This document shows, piece by piece, positions 23,739-32,102 of a DNA stretch of 64,000 nt (position 1 is the stretch's first letter; each line of letters starts with the position of its first letter). The notes under the pieces are model-generated. The model did no database searches, had not been told where the DNA came from, and saw only the letters and a list, made by a program, of their open reading frames with translations. The stretch comes from JALXDT01 sp964634755. Lineage in GTDB: Bacteria > Acidobacteriota > Aminicenantia > JAMOAD01. The translations under genes and the position numbers were made by a program. The stretch lies in the NCBI GenBank assembly GCA_964634755.1, contig CAZWJH010000003.1, positions 4,647-68,646 on the forward strand, in the 5' to 3' direction.

Positions 23739-25019
23739 ATGAAGCAAAATGATTATTCAGATATTTTAGACCACCTTTTTGAAGGAGTCTTAATAATTGA
23801 TAATGAATTCAAAATCAAAGAAATAAACAAAGCTGCTTCACAGATAACAGGATTCGAAAAAGAGGAAGCAAAAGGCAAATTTTGCTTTGAAATACTCAAA
23901 GCAGATGCCTGCACAAAGAATTGCCCTATTAAAGCATTAAAAGATGGAAAAGAGCAAAGAGAAATAATAGTAAACATAATAAATAAAAAAAATGAAGAAA
24001 AATATATAAAAGTAAAAGCTTTCCCGTTTGGAGATAATTGGATTGAAATTTTTCAGGATATAACAAGAGAGTACGAACTTGAAAGAAGGATAAAAAAAGG
24101 TTTTAAATTAGAAGATATAATCACAAGAGACAAAAACCTTCTAAATATTTTAAGTGCATTGCCCAAAATTGCAAAAAGTAATGTTCCGGTGTTGATAGAA
24201 GGAGAAAGTGGTGTTGGGAAAGAGGTTTTCGCTACTGCAATTAAAAACTTAAGTGATAGAAAGGGTAAACCTTTTGTAAAGATAAATTGTGCAGCGCTTC
24301 CCGATACCCTTCTTGAATCAGAGCTTTTCGGATACAAAAAAGGAGCCTTTACGGATGCTAAAAAGGATAAACCCGGACTTTTTGTTCAAGCTAACAAAGG
24401 AACTATTTTTTTGGATGAAGTTGGAGAAATGAGTCAAAATATTCAAGCCAAACTATTAAGAGTTGTTGAAACAGGAGAAATAATTCCACTCGGAAGTACA
24501 AAAGCGGAAAAAGTTGATGTTAGAGTAATTTCCGCAACAAACAAAAATCTTGCAGAGGAAGTTAAAAAAGGCAACTTTAGAGAAGATCTTTTTTATAGGC
24601 TTAATGTAGTTAATGTTAAAATCCCGCCACTGCGAGAAAGAAAAAGTGACATACCTCTCTTTATTGATTACTTCATCTATAGATTAAATATTGTACATAA
24701 TAAAAAAATAGAGGGAATTTCAAAAGATGCTCTTAATCTTCTACTTTCTTATAATTATCCTGGCAATATAAGAGAGCTGAGGAATATTCTTGAGTATGCT
24801 TATATTTTTTGTGAAAAAGGTGAAATAAAAATAGCTCATCTTCCCGAATATATTAAAATAAAAAGCGGGGGAAAAGAGCTGAACCAAAACACTAAAGAAA
24901 AAGAAAGGATTCTTAAGATTTTGGAAGAAGTAAAGTGGAACAAAAAGTTAGCCGCCCAAAAACTCGGAATAAATAGAACAACTCTTTGGAGGAAAATGAA
25001 AAAACTTGGAATTTCTTAA
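23739..25019 (+). CDS. Sigma-54-dependent transcriptional activator (PAS-AAA+-Fis)
   Basis: 426 aa. PAS domain (about 8-110) with Cys49 and a CTKNCP cluster (58-63) that could bind a cofactor or sense redox state. AAA+ domain: Walker A GESGVGKE at 155-162, Walker B TIFLDE around 222-227, and the sigma-54 contact loop reading GAFTDA (202-207) instead of the usual GAFTGA. Fis-type HTH at about 388-424 (KKLAAQKLGINRTTLWRKM). Divergent from the NifX/FAD operon, so probably its regulator, like the regulator of the orange-protein operons of Desulfovibrio. The stop lies 1 nt from the stop of the convergent gene. Confidence 0.85.
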   Translation: MKQNDYSDILDHLFEGVLIIDNEFKIKEINKAASQITGFEKEEAKGKFCFEILKADACTKNCPIKALKDGKEQREIIVNIINKKNEEKYIKVKAFPFGDNWIEIFQDITREYELERRIKKGFKLEDIITRDKNLLNILSALPKIAKSNVPVLIEGESGVGKEVFATAIKNLSDRKGKPFVKINCAALPDTLLESELFGYKKGAFTDAKKDKPGLFVQANKGTIFLDEVGEMSQNIQAKLLRVVETGEIIPLGSTKAEKVDVRVISATNKNLAEEVKKGNFREDLFYRLNVVNVKIPPLRERKSDIPLFIDYFIYRLNIVHNKKIEGISKDALNLLLSYNYPGNIRELRNILEYAYIFCEKGEIKIAHLPEYIKIKSGGKELNQNTKEKERILKILEEVKWNKKLAAQKLGINRTTLWRKMKKLGIS

Positions 25020-25020
25020 A

Positions 25021-26224
25021 TTAAATAACAACATTATCAACTTTGTTTCTTCCTGTTTTTTTTGCTTTATAAAGGGCATCATCCGCTGCTTTAACCAAAA
25101 TCTCACAATTAATTTCTTTTTCAGGAACCATAGTTGCCACACCAAGGCTTATTGTTAAAATATTTCCAATATCGGAGAGTGGGTGCTTTATTTTAAGTTT
25201 TATAATCTCTTTTCTCATCTTTTCAGCGATTTCAAATGCGACTTTATTCTCTGTATTTGTTAGAACAATTATAAACTCTTCTCCACCAAATCTTGCAACA
25301 AGATCCCCCGCTCTTCTTGAAAAACTTTTTAATTTTTCTGCAACCTTAGAAAGAATTTTGTCGCCTTTCTGATGTCCAAGGTAATCATTATATTTTTTTA
25401 AAATAATCTATATCAACCATTATTACAGAAATTGGCTCTCCTTTCCTCATAGCCCTTTTCCATTCTCTTTCTAAAAAATCTTCAAGATATCTCCTATTTG
25501 CAATTTTTGTCAAAGAATCGGTCCATGCTAACTCTTTTAATTTTTCGTTAGTACTTTTAAGTTCCTTTCTTTCTATCGCCACAAGAGAAGAAAGAAGAAA
25601 CACTCTTCTCTGATTTTTTCTATACCAAAAGCTTGAAATCATTCCAATAAAATTAAAAAAAAGACATTACTAATAAGAAAACTTTTTTCAGGAGTAGATA
25701 TAAAAAAGAGCTTAAAAAATATGCTCCTATTAGGATACTCCCAATTATTAGAGTGTACCTAAAGCGAATACCAACAGCTACATATGAATATAATAAAACA
25801 ACAGTAAGCCCTGCATAGTATCCATGGGTGGGATCCTTAACAAGACAAATCATAAGAATTATCATTAATCCTGCTACAATTAAAGCAACACTAAAAAGAA
25901 GCTGCATTTGGATTTCCTTTTTAGCTTTTAATAAAAGAAAACCAGCCAGCACAATTGGAGGGCCCCTTAAAACATAACGGATAAAAAATAATTTTCCAAA
26001 GAAATCCGGATAAATAAAGTAATCCAAAAGGCCAAAGATAAAATATATAAGAATTCCAAGAGAATTGAAAATCTCATAGATTCCCTAATTCTAATAAAAA
26101 GAAATTCTTTAAATTTCTGTTCAACTTCTTTTGAAAATTTAAGAGAAAAAAAGCCTTTTTTTAGTTCTTCCTCTATTTTTTCTTTATCATAATAGTAATA
26201 ATCAGAATTGTTGTTCTTATCCAT
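25021..26224 (-). pseudogene. Broken membrane-bound diguanylate cyclase (GGDEF), three frameshifts
   Basis: Reading leftward from the ATG at 26224: a cytoplasmic helix, about six membrane segments, then a GGDEF domain with GGEEF and the tail LVKAADDALYKAKKTGRNKV. The frame changes three times: near 26035-26060 (one base missing), at an A8 run on the + strand at 25655-25662 (one extra base), and at a T7 run at 25393-25399 (one extra base); correcting each by one base restores DYFKKYNDYLGH and the rest. The enzyme would make c-di-GMP. Three indels suggest a pseudogene; two lie in homopolymers, so sequencing errors must be excluded. Confidence 0.75.
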
Positions 26225-26310
26225 TTCATACTCTTTTTAACATTAAAGTCATTATAAATTATTTAAAAGAGTAAAACAAGGGGATTTTCTCATTCCTTTA
26301 GTCGATAATA

Positions 26311-27219
26311 TTATAAAACACTTACAAAAATTCCCAAAATGAACAATATTCCATAAGTAAGATGATACTGTGAGGTATACATATCAATAAATGCAAACTT
26401 TTCAGGCGGAATTTCATTTTTTTTCTGCATCATTTTAATAAGTCTTATTCCCAACGGAAGTGAAAGAACTGAAAGTAAAGTATAATAAGGAAGAGAAGCA
26501 AAGATAATTAAAAGTAATTGTACAAAATATGCCCCACCAATTAAAAAATAGTACATTCCCTTTGCCTTATCTTCCCCAATAACAATTGGGATAGTCTTTA
26601 TATTAACTTTTTTGTCATTTTCTATATCTCTAATATTATTTCCATGAAGGACAGCATCAACCAATAACCCGAGAGGAATTGAAAAGATTATGGGCCACCA
26701 AGAAAATTTTTGAGTCTGCACAAAGTAAGCCCCTAATGTCATAAGAGGCCCGAAAGCCATAAAAACAGCAAAGTCTCCCAAAGCTCTGTATTTTAAAGCA
26801 AAGGGATCAGCCGTATAAAACATCCCAAAAACAAATCCTAATAAAACAATGATTAAGAACACAATTTTGTTCTCTAATGTTAAAAAAAAGTACAAAGCAA
26901 GAAAAAATCCTACTAAAAAAAGAATTATAGCAAAAAAATAAGCCTCTTTAGGTGTAAGTAATTTTTCTACCAAAACACCGCTTGAGCCAAAAGTCCCCTC
27001 TCTATCAACTTTTGCCTTATAATCATAATAATCTGAAATCACATTTGAAGCAGCGTGAATAATCATCGCACCAACCAAAGCTAATATAAAATTTATAAAA
27101 TTGAAATGTAAAGCGCTATTTTCCCACTTTGCAATTACACTCCCAAGTAAGATTTGAACCATCGTTATTGTAAAAGAATATGATCTTACGGCTCTCCAAA
27201 AAACTTTCCATCTTTTCAC
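26311..27219 (-). CDS. menA: UbiA-family prenyltransferase, 1,4-dihydroxy-2-naphthoate prenyltransferase (MenA)
   Basis: 302 aa with eight or nine membrane segments. First Asp-rich motif NVISDYYDYKAKVD with GSSGVLVEKLLTP after it; second motif GNNIRDIENDKKVNIKTIP. These match MenA, which attaches the polyprenyl chain in menaquinone synthesis. The start is taken as the GTG at 27219, 6 nt after GAGAGGAG; the TTG at 27237 would lie within that ribosome binding site. No other men genes are in the window. It is 65 nt downstream of truA on the same strand. Confidence 0.8.
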   Translation of the reverse strand: MKRWKVFWRAVRSYSFTITMVQILLGSVIAKWENSALHFNFINFILALVGAMIIHAASNVISDYYDYKAKVDREGTFGSSGVLVEKLLTPKEAYFFAIILFLVGFFLALYFFLTLENKIVFLIIVLLGFVFGMFYTADPFALKYRALGDFAVFMAFGPLMTLGAYFVQTQKFSWWPIIFSIPLGLLVDAVLHGNNIRDIENDKKVNIKTIPIVIGEDKAKGMYYFLIGGAYFVQLLLIIFASLPYYTLLSVLSLPLGIRLIKMMQKKNEIPPEKFAFIDMYTSQYHLTYGILFILGIFVSVL

Positions 27220-27284
27220 TTTTATCTCCTCTCTCAATTTAAAGGATTATTTTAAAATAATTTAGCTTCATTTTTCAAATTTTT

Positions 27285-28031
27285 TTAATCATAAATCTCA
27301 GGATATTTCGCTTCAATCAAGAACAAACCCTGAGGAGGGGATGTTGGCCCAGCTTTACTCCTATCCTTTGATTCAATTATTTCATTAATCTCTTCAACTT
27401 TAATTTTTCCATTACCGACTTCAATTAAAGTTCCAACAAGAGTTCTTACCATATATCTTAGAAAGCCGTTACCCGTAAAATATATATCTGTAAGCTCTCC
27501 TTTTCGTTCAAATCTTATCTCTTTTAAATTCTTAACATGATTTTTGGCGGATGATTTCACAGTAAAAGCTGAAAAATCTCTCTCACCTTTTAACTTTTCA
27601 GCAGCCTGTTCCATCTTTTCAAAATCTAACTTATAAGGATAGTGAAGTGCATACCTGTATAAGAATGGAGATATTATTCTTCCTTGATAAATAGTGTATC
27701 TATATGTTTTTTCAATACAATTAAACATCGCATTGAAACTATCAGAAACTATTTCTGATTCAATAATTCTTATAGTGGGCGGTAGAAGAGAATTAAGAGC
27801 TTTAAGCATAGATTCCGCTTCTATATTTAACTTTGTAACAAAATTCGCCACCTGCCCAAGAGCATGAACACCTGCATCAGTTCTTCCGGAACCGGTCACT
27901 CTTACTTTGCTCCCCGTAATTATCTTCAAAACTCTTGAAATTTCCCCCTGAATAGTAATCCTGTCTTTTTGAATCTGCCATCCGTGAAAATCCGTTCCAT
28001 CATACTGAATCTTTATCTTATAATTGGGCAT
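27285..28031 (-). CDS. truA: tRNA pseudouridine synthase A
   Basis: 248 aa, normal length. Opening YDGTDFHGWQIQ, catalytic Asp52 in GSGRTDAGVHALGQVANF, and late motifs NGFLRYMVRTLVGTLIEVG and SKAGPTSPPQGLFL. It converts uridines 38-40 of tRNA anticodon arms to pseudouridine. Its start overlaps the TIGR00725 gene by 14 nt. Housekeeping gene at the end of a five-gene leftward operon. Confidence 0.95.
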   Translation of the reverse strand: MPNYKIKIQYDGTDFHGWQIQKDRITIQGEISRVLKIITGSKVRVTGSGRTDAGVHALGQVANFVTKLNIEAESMLKALNSLLPPTIRIIESEIVSDSFNAMFNCIEKTYRYTIYQGRIISPFLYRYALHYPYKLDFEKMEQAAEKLKGERDFSAFTVKSSAKNHVKNLKEIRFERKGELTDIYFTGNGFLRYMVRTLVGTLIEVGNGKIKVEEINEIIESKDRSKAGPTSPPQGLFLIEAKYPEIYD

Positions 28032-28479
28032 TTAAATAATTTTCTATTTCTTTTATTAGCTCTTCTAAATCTCCTACTTTTTTAACACCCTCAATATTCC
28101 ACGAACATAGAGAAAAAACCATTTTATTCATTATTTTAGCATAGGAGACTTCTGATAATGTTCCATAACTTCCATCAATTGCCACTATTACATCACCATT
28201 CATTACTACTAAGGCATTTCTCATCCATCCAAGCCCTGTTGCCACTGAAAATGTCAAGTGTTGATTACCGGAGTGAAAATCTTCAGAGGGCAAAATACCA
28301 ATAACTTCACCACCTGCTTCACTAACTCCTTTTGAAACAGCTTCCATTACACCTCCAAGGCCACCGCAAACTATTTGCCAACCCTTTTTAGCTGCCTTTT
28401 TCCCAAATTGATATGCCAATTCATAACATTCTTCGGATGGTGCATGTCCGCCAATTACAGAAATTCTTATCTTCCTCAT
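28018..28479 (-). CDS. TIGR00725 family (LOG/DprA-like Rossmann) protein
   Basis: 153 aa. Segments ISVIGGHAPSEECYELAYQF, IVCGGLGGVMEAVSKG, GILPSEDF and AIDGSYGTLSEVSYA are those of the TIGR00725 proteins, relatives of the LOG family and of molybdenum cofactor carrier protein. Nucleotide or cofactor binding is likely, the true ligand unknown. Overlaps truA by 14 nt and the NlpC/P60 gene by 4 nt. Confidence 0.8.
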   Translation of the reverse strand: MRKIRISVIGGHAPSEECYELAYQFGKKAAKKGWQIVCGGLGGVMEAVSKGVSEAGGEVIGILPSEDFHSGNQHLTFSVATGLGWMRNALVVMNGDVIVAIDGSYGTLSEVSYAKIMNKMVFSLCSWNIEGVKKVGDLEELIKEIENYLNAQL

Positions 28480-28940
28480 ATAATTCTCCTGGCCATTTTA
28501 AATTTTTTCTTCCAATACTTATTTATCTCTTCCACTCTTACTCTCGTATTTCTTTTAGGAGAGTGAATAAAAAGCCCGTTTCCTATGTAAATACCAGCGT
28601 GCCAAAGTTTTCTGTTTATCTTAAAAATTAATATATCACCTTTTTTCAAATTATTGATTTTCTTAATTTTTTTCCCAATTTTTTTTAGTTTTTTTGTAGT
28701 GGATGGAAGATTATATCCATTAACTTTATAAACATAGTAAACTAAACCGCTACAATCAAAGCAAGTTGGCCCTTTACCCCCAAAACAATAAGGTTTACCT
28801 ACAAGCGATTTTGCAGTTTGGACAACACTATTTCTCACCTTGGGAATCAATTCCAATTCACTTCTTCTGATACAAGATGAAATAAAGAAAGAAATAACTA
28901 AAATTGTGAGGACACTAATATAAGTCTTTTTTATTCTCAT
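28476..28940 (-). CDS. NlpC/P60 lipoprotein peptidase
   Basis: 154 aa. Lipobox ISSC with lipidated Cys23 after a hydrophobic signal peptide. NlpC/P60 domain with Cys63 in CFDCSGLV and His114 in LWHAGIYIG; the third residue lies in IHSP. Such enzymes cut the D-gamma-glutamyl-diaminopimelate bond of peptidoglycan peptides. It is shorter than E. coli Spr and consists of the catalytic domain only. 4 nt overlaps on both sides. Confidence 0.85.
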   Translation of the reverse strand: MRIKKTYISVLTILVISFFISSCIRRSELELIPKVRNSVVQTAKSLVGKPYCFGGKGPTCFDCSGLVYYVYKVNGYNLPSTTKKLKKIGKKIKKINNLKKGDILIFKINRKLWHAGIYIGNGLFIHSPKRNTRVRVEEINKYWKKKFKMARRII

Positions 28941-29950
28941 CCGAATTTTCTTGAAATCAAGATTTTTGCTTTTTTTCTTACAGGATTCGGGACATCCCTG
29001 TCTTTTTGAATCTGCTTTAAATCTCTAACAATAAGCTTATCAAGATAATTTAAAGAAAAACTTACAGGAGTCTTAGGATTTTTTATTAAGGAAAGTGCAA
29101 CAGAATATTTTGATGTCCACTGTTTATTAAAACTTATCTTCCTTATAACATCATCAGGAAGATTCTTCATTCGTGCAAAGCTTTCCACCTCTGTATCCGT
29201 CAATTTAGGGCTTTGGAGAACGGCTTCCCTTACTAAACGATTTGAATCATTTATTAAAATCTTTCTCACTTCTTTATTCCCAAATAAAGCAAGTTTAATT
29301 TTATCCGCTACTGTCATCTTTTTTATCTGATTAAGATTGAGTACCTGTATCTCTTCTCCCTCTCCCATATCTATTTCAACTTCTATTGTTATATCCTCTT
29401 CTTCCTTAGCTTCTTCTTCTACCTTCTCAACTTCTTCTTCCACTGTTTCCTCTTCGTACCCCTCTATAAATCTCTTTTTCATTTCAACAAGTCTAAATCT
29501 TTTATCTCTTGAAAGGTGAGGATTTACAACTAAAACATCAATAATCTCAGGGTGAGCAAGCAATTTAATATCCTTTAATGACAAAAGTTCAAGTAATTCC
29601 TGATCATTAGACTTAGCAATTTCAACAAGAACCTGTGGAGGAATAGAAAAATTATTAATCATCTCTATATATGTACTTCTATCCAATTTATGCTTGAAAT
29701 TTTTAAACAAAAATAAAGCTACTTCAGGGATTAAATCTTTATCTATGAAATAGGCTTTTATTGATTCAGGATCAAGCTTTTCAAGTTCCTTATATGCTTT
29801 ATCCTTAAAATAACTGTCCCGCGTTAAATAACTCAAAGCTTCTATAAATTCTTTCTTAGGAAGAGGTAGTGTTCTGTCTAAAATAAATTCCTTTATCGTT
29901 GAATCAAGATTATCTCTTTTTAAATTTTCAACAACTTCTTTAGCATTCAT
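28937..29950 (-). CDS. Alpha-helical repeat protein, function unknown
   Basis: 337 aa, no signal peptide. Two predicted helical halves (1-162 and 207-337) reminiscent of HEAT/leucine-rich-variant repeats (KLALFGNKEVRKILINDSN, LVREAVLQSPKLTDTEVES) are joined by a very acidic linker (about 163-200, runs of Glu). I cannot assign a function. It lies between a RodZ-like gene (5 nt gap) and an NlpC/P60 lipoprotein gene (4 nt overlap), so a part in cell-wall or shape control is possible. Confidence 0.6.
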   Translation of the reverse strand: MNAKEVVENLKRDNLDSTIKEFILDRTLPLPKKEFIEALSYLTRDSYFKDKAYKELEKLDPESIKAYFIDKDLIPEVALFLFKNFKHKLDRSTYIEMINNFSIPPQVLVEIAKSNDQELLELLSLKDIKLLAHPEIIDVLVVNPHLSRDKRFRLVEMKKRFIEGYEEETVEEEVEKVEEEAKEEEDITIEVEIDMGEGEEIQVLNLNQIKKMTVADKIKLALFGNKEVRKILINDSNRLVREAVLQSPKLTDTEVESFARMKNLPDDVIRKISFNKQWTSKYSVALSLIKNPKTPVSFSLNYLDKLIVRDLKQIQKDRDVPNPVRKKAKILISRKFG

Positions 29951-29955
29951 TTATC

Positions 29956-30753
29956 TTAAAAATCCTTATAGCTTAATATTAAAGTCTTCGGAATACCCTC
30001 TTTATATTCAAACTGATATATTTTCCCGTTTACAAAAATCTCAGCAGCTCCGGGATTTCCAAGTTTTATACTAAAGACTTTTCCCTTAGCTTTAAAACCA
30101 TTTCCAGCTAAAAAAAGCGAAGATACAATAATCTTATTTCCACTGCGAATTTCTGTCCAGCAATCATCTTTAAAGATTAATTTAAGCGCAAGCTCGTCTT
30201 TATTGACCTTTACCTCTTCAGAAAAATCCCTTTTCTTATTATTGTTTATTACTTTTTTTATTGGTTCGGATTTTGTTCTCATAATTTCTTTATTTATTGC
30301 TTTCTTTACCCCTTTTTGTGTTTTTCCTTTCATTTGAGTAATTTTTTTTATATTTTCAACTTTAGCAACAGAAAAATCAGAAGGAATAAATAGCCATATT
30401 AATAACAACAAAATTAATATTGCTAAAAACACAAAAATAACTTTTTTTGACAAAAAGTTAAAACTATACTCTTTATCAATGGTCAATATTTTTTCTTTCT
30501 TTTCTCCATCTTTTTTGTAAATGTTTTCATATATTCTAATAATCTCTTCTTCATCAAGTTTAAGAAATTTTGCATATGTTCTTAAAATTCCTCTGTTAAA
30601 GAAACCGCCGGGTAAATCTTCAAAATTATCACTTTCTATTGCTAAAATGATACTTTTAGAAAGCTTAGTAACATCACAAACATTCTTTATAGAAATCTTT
30701 TTTTCTTCTCTTTTTTGCCTGAAAATTTCTCCAAGAGAGTTCTTTTCATTCAT
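29956..30753 (-). CDS. RodZ-like HTH membrane protein
   Basis: 265 aa. Cro-like HTH (about 5-70: GEIFRQKREEKKISIKNVCDVTKLS, then LPGGFFNRGILRTYAKFLKLDE), one membrane helix (about 108-126), a Lys-rich linker and a C-terminal DUF4115-type beta domain (DDCWTEIRSGNKIIVSSLF ... ISLGNPGAAEIFVNGK pattern). This is the arrangement of RodZ, which links MreB to the wall synthesis machinery. First gene of the truA operon. TAAAAT lies 6 nt before the ATG, with no ribosome binding site. Confidence 0.75.
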   Translation of the reverse strand: MNEKNSLGEIFRQKREEKKISIKNVCDVTKLSKSIILAIESDNFEDLPGGFFNRGILRTYAKFLKLDEEEIIRIYENIYKKDGEKKEKILTIDKEYSFNFLSKKVIFVFLAILILLLLIWLFIPSDFSVAKVENIKKITQMKGKTQKGVKKAINKEIMRTKSEPIKKVINNNKKRDFSEEVKVNKDELALKLIFKDDCWTEIRSGNKIIVSSLFLAGNGFKAKGKVFSIKLGNPGAAEIFVNGKIYQFEYKEGIPKTLILSYKDF

Positions 30754-30843
30754 TTTTTTATTTTATCAGAATTTTCCGTAAAAATATATATTTATTTTAC
30801 AATATCTCATACAAAATAAACTTTTTCCCGTATTAAAAATACT

Positions 30844-30862
30844 ATCAAATATTTGATATAAT
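30844..30862 (+). promoter_or_regulatory. -10 box overlapped by a perfect 14 bp palindrome
   Basis: ATCAAATATTTGAT (30844-30857) is perfectly palindromic and its last base is the first of TATAAT (30857-30862), 18 nt before the ATG of the permease gene. A repressor bound there would block the promoter. No matching -35 hexamer is clear. Confidence 0.45.
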
Positions 30863-30880
30863 ACTTCGCAAGGTGAAAAT

Positions 30881-32101
30881 ATGCTGTTAGAGATTTTAAA
30901 ACTTTTACTCCCAATTGTTATGTTAATGGTGCTTCTTTACTTTAAATTGGAGCTCTTTTTAGCAATTCTTATAGGTGGAGTTTCACTGGCTTTACTCTTT
31001 GGATTATCTCCTATTGAAATAATAAAGCTTTCCTATCAGGCCGCTATTTCAAAAGATACTCTTCAGCTTTTAACAATAATAATGATGGTCTTGATATTGG
31101 GACAGATTTTAAAAGCAAAAGAATCTTTAAAAATATTCGTTGAAGCGACCGAAGGACTTTTAAAGAGAAAATTCTTAATTATTTCAGTATCACCCGCTTT
31201 AATAGGTCTTTTACCAATGCCAGGAGGGGCTCTAGTTTCCGCTCCCATTCTTAATGAAACCTTAAAAGATGATAATATTTCCCCATCTTTGAAAACATAT
31301 ATAAATTTTTGGTTCAGGCATATATGGGAATACATATGGCCACTTTATCCTGGACTAATTTTGTGTGCAGGAATTTTCAAGGTTGATTTTGTACTTTTAT
31401 TCAAGCATCAATTTTATTTTACAATAATAGCAATCACCATAGGTATGTTATTTATGAAACTATACTTGCCTCAATTAAAAGATAATAAAATAAAAAACAG
31501 ATCAATAAAGGAAAATCTTTTTAACTTTTTTTACGGATTATGGGAAATTCTTTTAATTATAGCCATTGTATTAATATTTAAAATTAAAGTCTATCTTTCG
31601 GTTTTAATTGTCGTGATGTTCTCATTTATTATCTTGAAAAAGAGTTTACCGGAAAAATGGAAAATTTTAAAAAAAGCATTCAAACCTTCCATTCTTCTTA
31701 CAATTATTGCTGTTATGATATTTAAAAACTACATACTTCACTCTCAGATAATAGATCTTACAAAAGAGCTAATATTAGGAGCAAAAGGATTAAAATATTT
31801 GATAATGTTTTTTGTTCCTTTTATAATAGGATTTCTTACAGGAGTTAATTCAGCTTTTGCAGGAATATCATTCCCTCTTTTTGTTTCAATTGTTGGGACC
31901 ACAAATCCAGACATGTGGAAAATTATGTTTTTGTATGTTAGTGGATTTACAGGGGTTCTATTATCACCTGTGCATTTTTGCCTCGTTCTCAGCGCAGAGT
32001 ATTATGAAGCAAAACTTAAAGATGTTTATAAATACCTTCTTCCTTCGGTTCTTATATTAATAGTATCTCTTTTTCTATTAATGTTTATTGTAGGAGGATA
32101 A
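30881..32101 (+). CDS. DUF401 family permease
   Basis: 406 aa, about ten membrane segments. Segments GLLPMPGGALVSAPILNE, YINFWFRHIWEYIWPLYPG and GFLTGVNSAFAGISFPL match the DUF401 membrane proteins, distant relatives of anion/gluconate-type permeases. Ligand unknown. AAGGTG precedes the ATG. The gene is followed after one base by alaX, whose TTG start uses an AGGAGG located at the end of this gene, so they are co-transcribed. Confidence 0.75.
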   Translation: MLLEILKLLLPIVMLMVLLYFKLELFLAILIGGVSLALLFGLSPIEIIKLSYQAAISKDTLQLLTIIMMVLILGQILKAKESLKIFVEATEGLLKRKFLIISVSPALIGLLPMPGGALVSAPILNETLKDDNISPSLKTYINFWFRHIWEYIWPLYPGLILCAGIFKVDFVLLFKHQFYFTIIAITIGMLFMKLYLPQLKDNKIKNRSIKENLFNFFYGLWEILLIIAIVLIFKIKVYLSVLIVVMFSFIILKKSLPEKWKILKKAFKPSILLTIIAVMIFKNYILHSQIIDLTKELILGAKGLKYLIMFFVPFIIGFLTGVNSAFAGISFPLFVSIVGTTNPDMWKIMFLYVSGFTGVLLSPVHFCLVLSAEYYEAKLKDVYKYLLPSVLILIVSLFLLMFIVGG

Positions 32102-32102
32102 A

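Noticed and set aside
25388..25400. Programmed frameshifting in the GGDEF gene
   Set aside because: Three separate shifts of mixed direction without a common slippery signal fit decay or sequencing error better.
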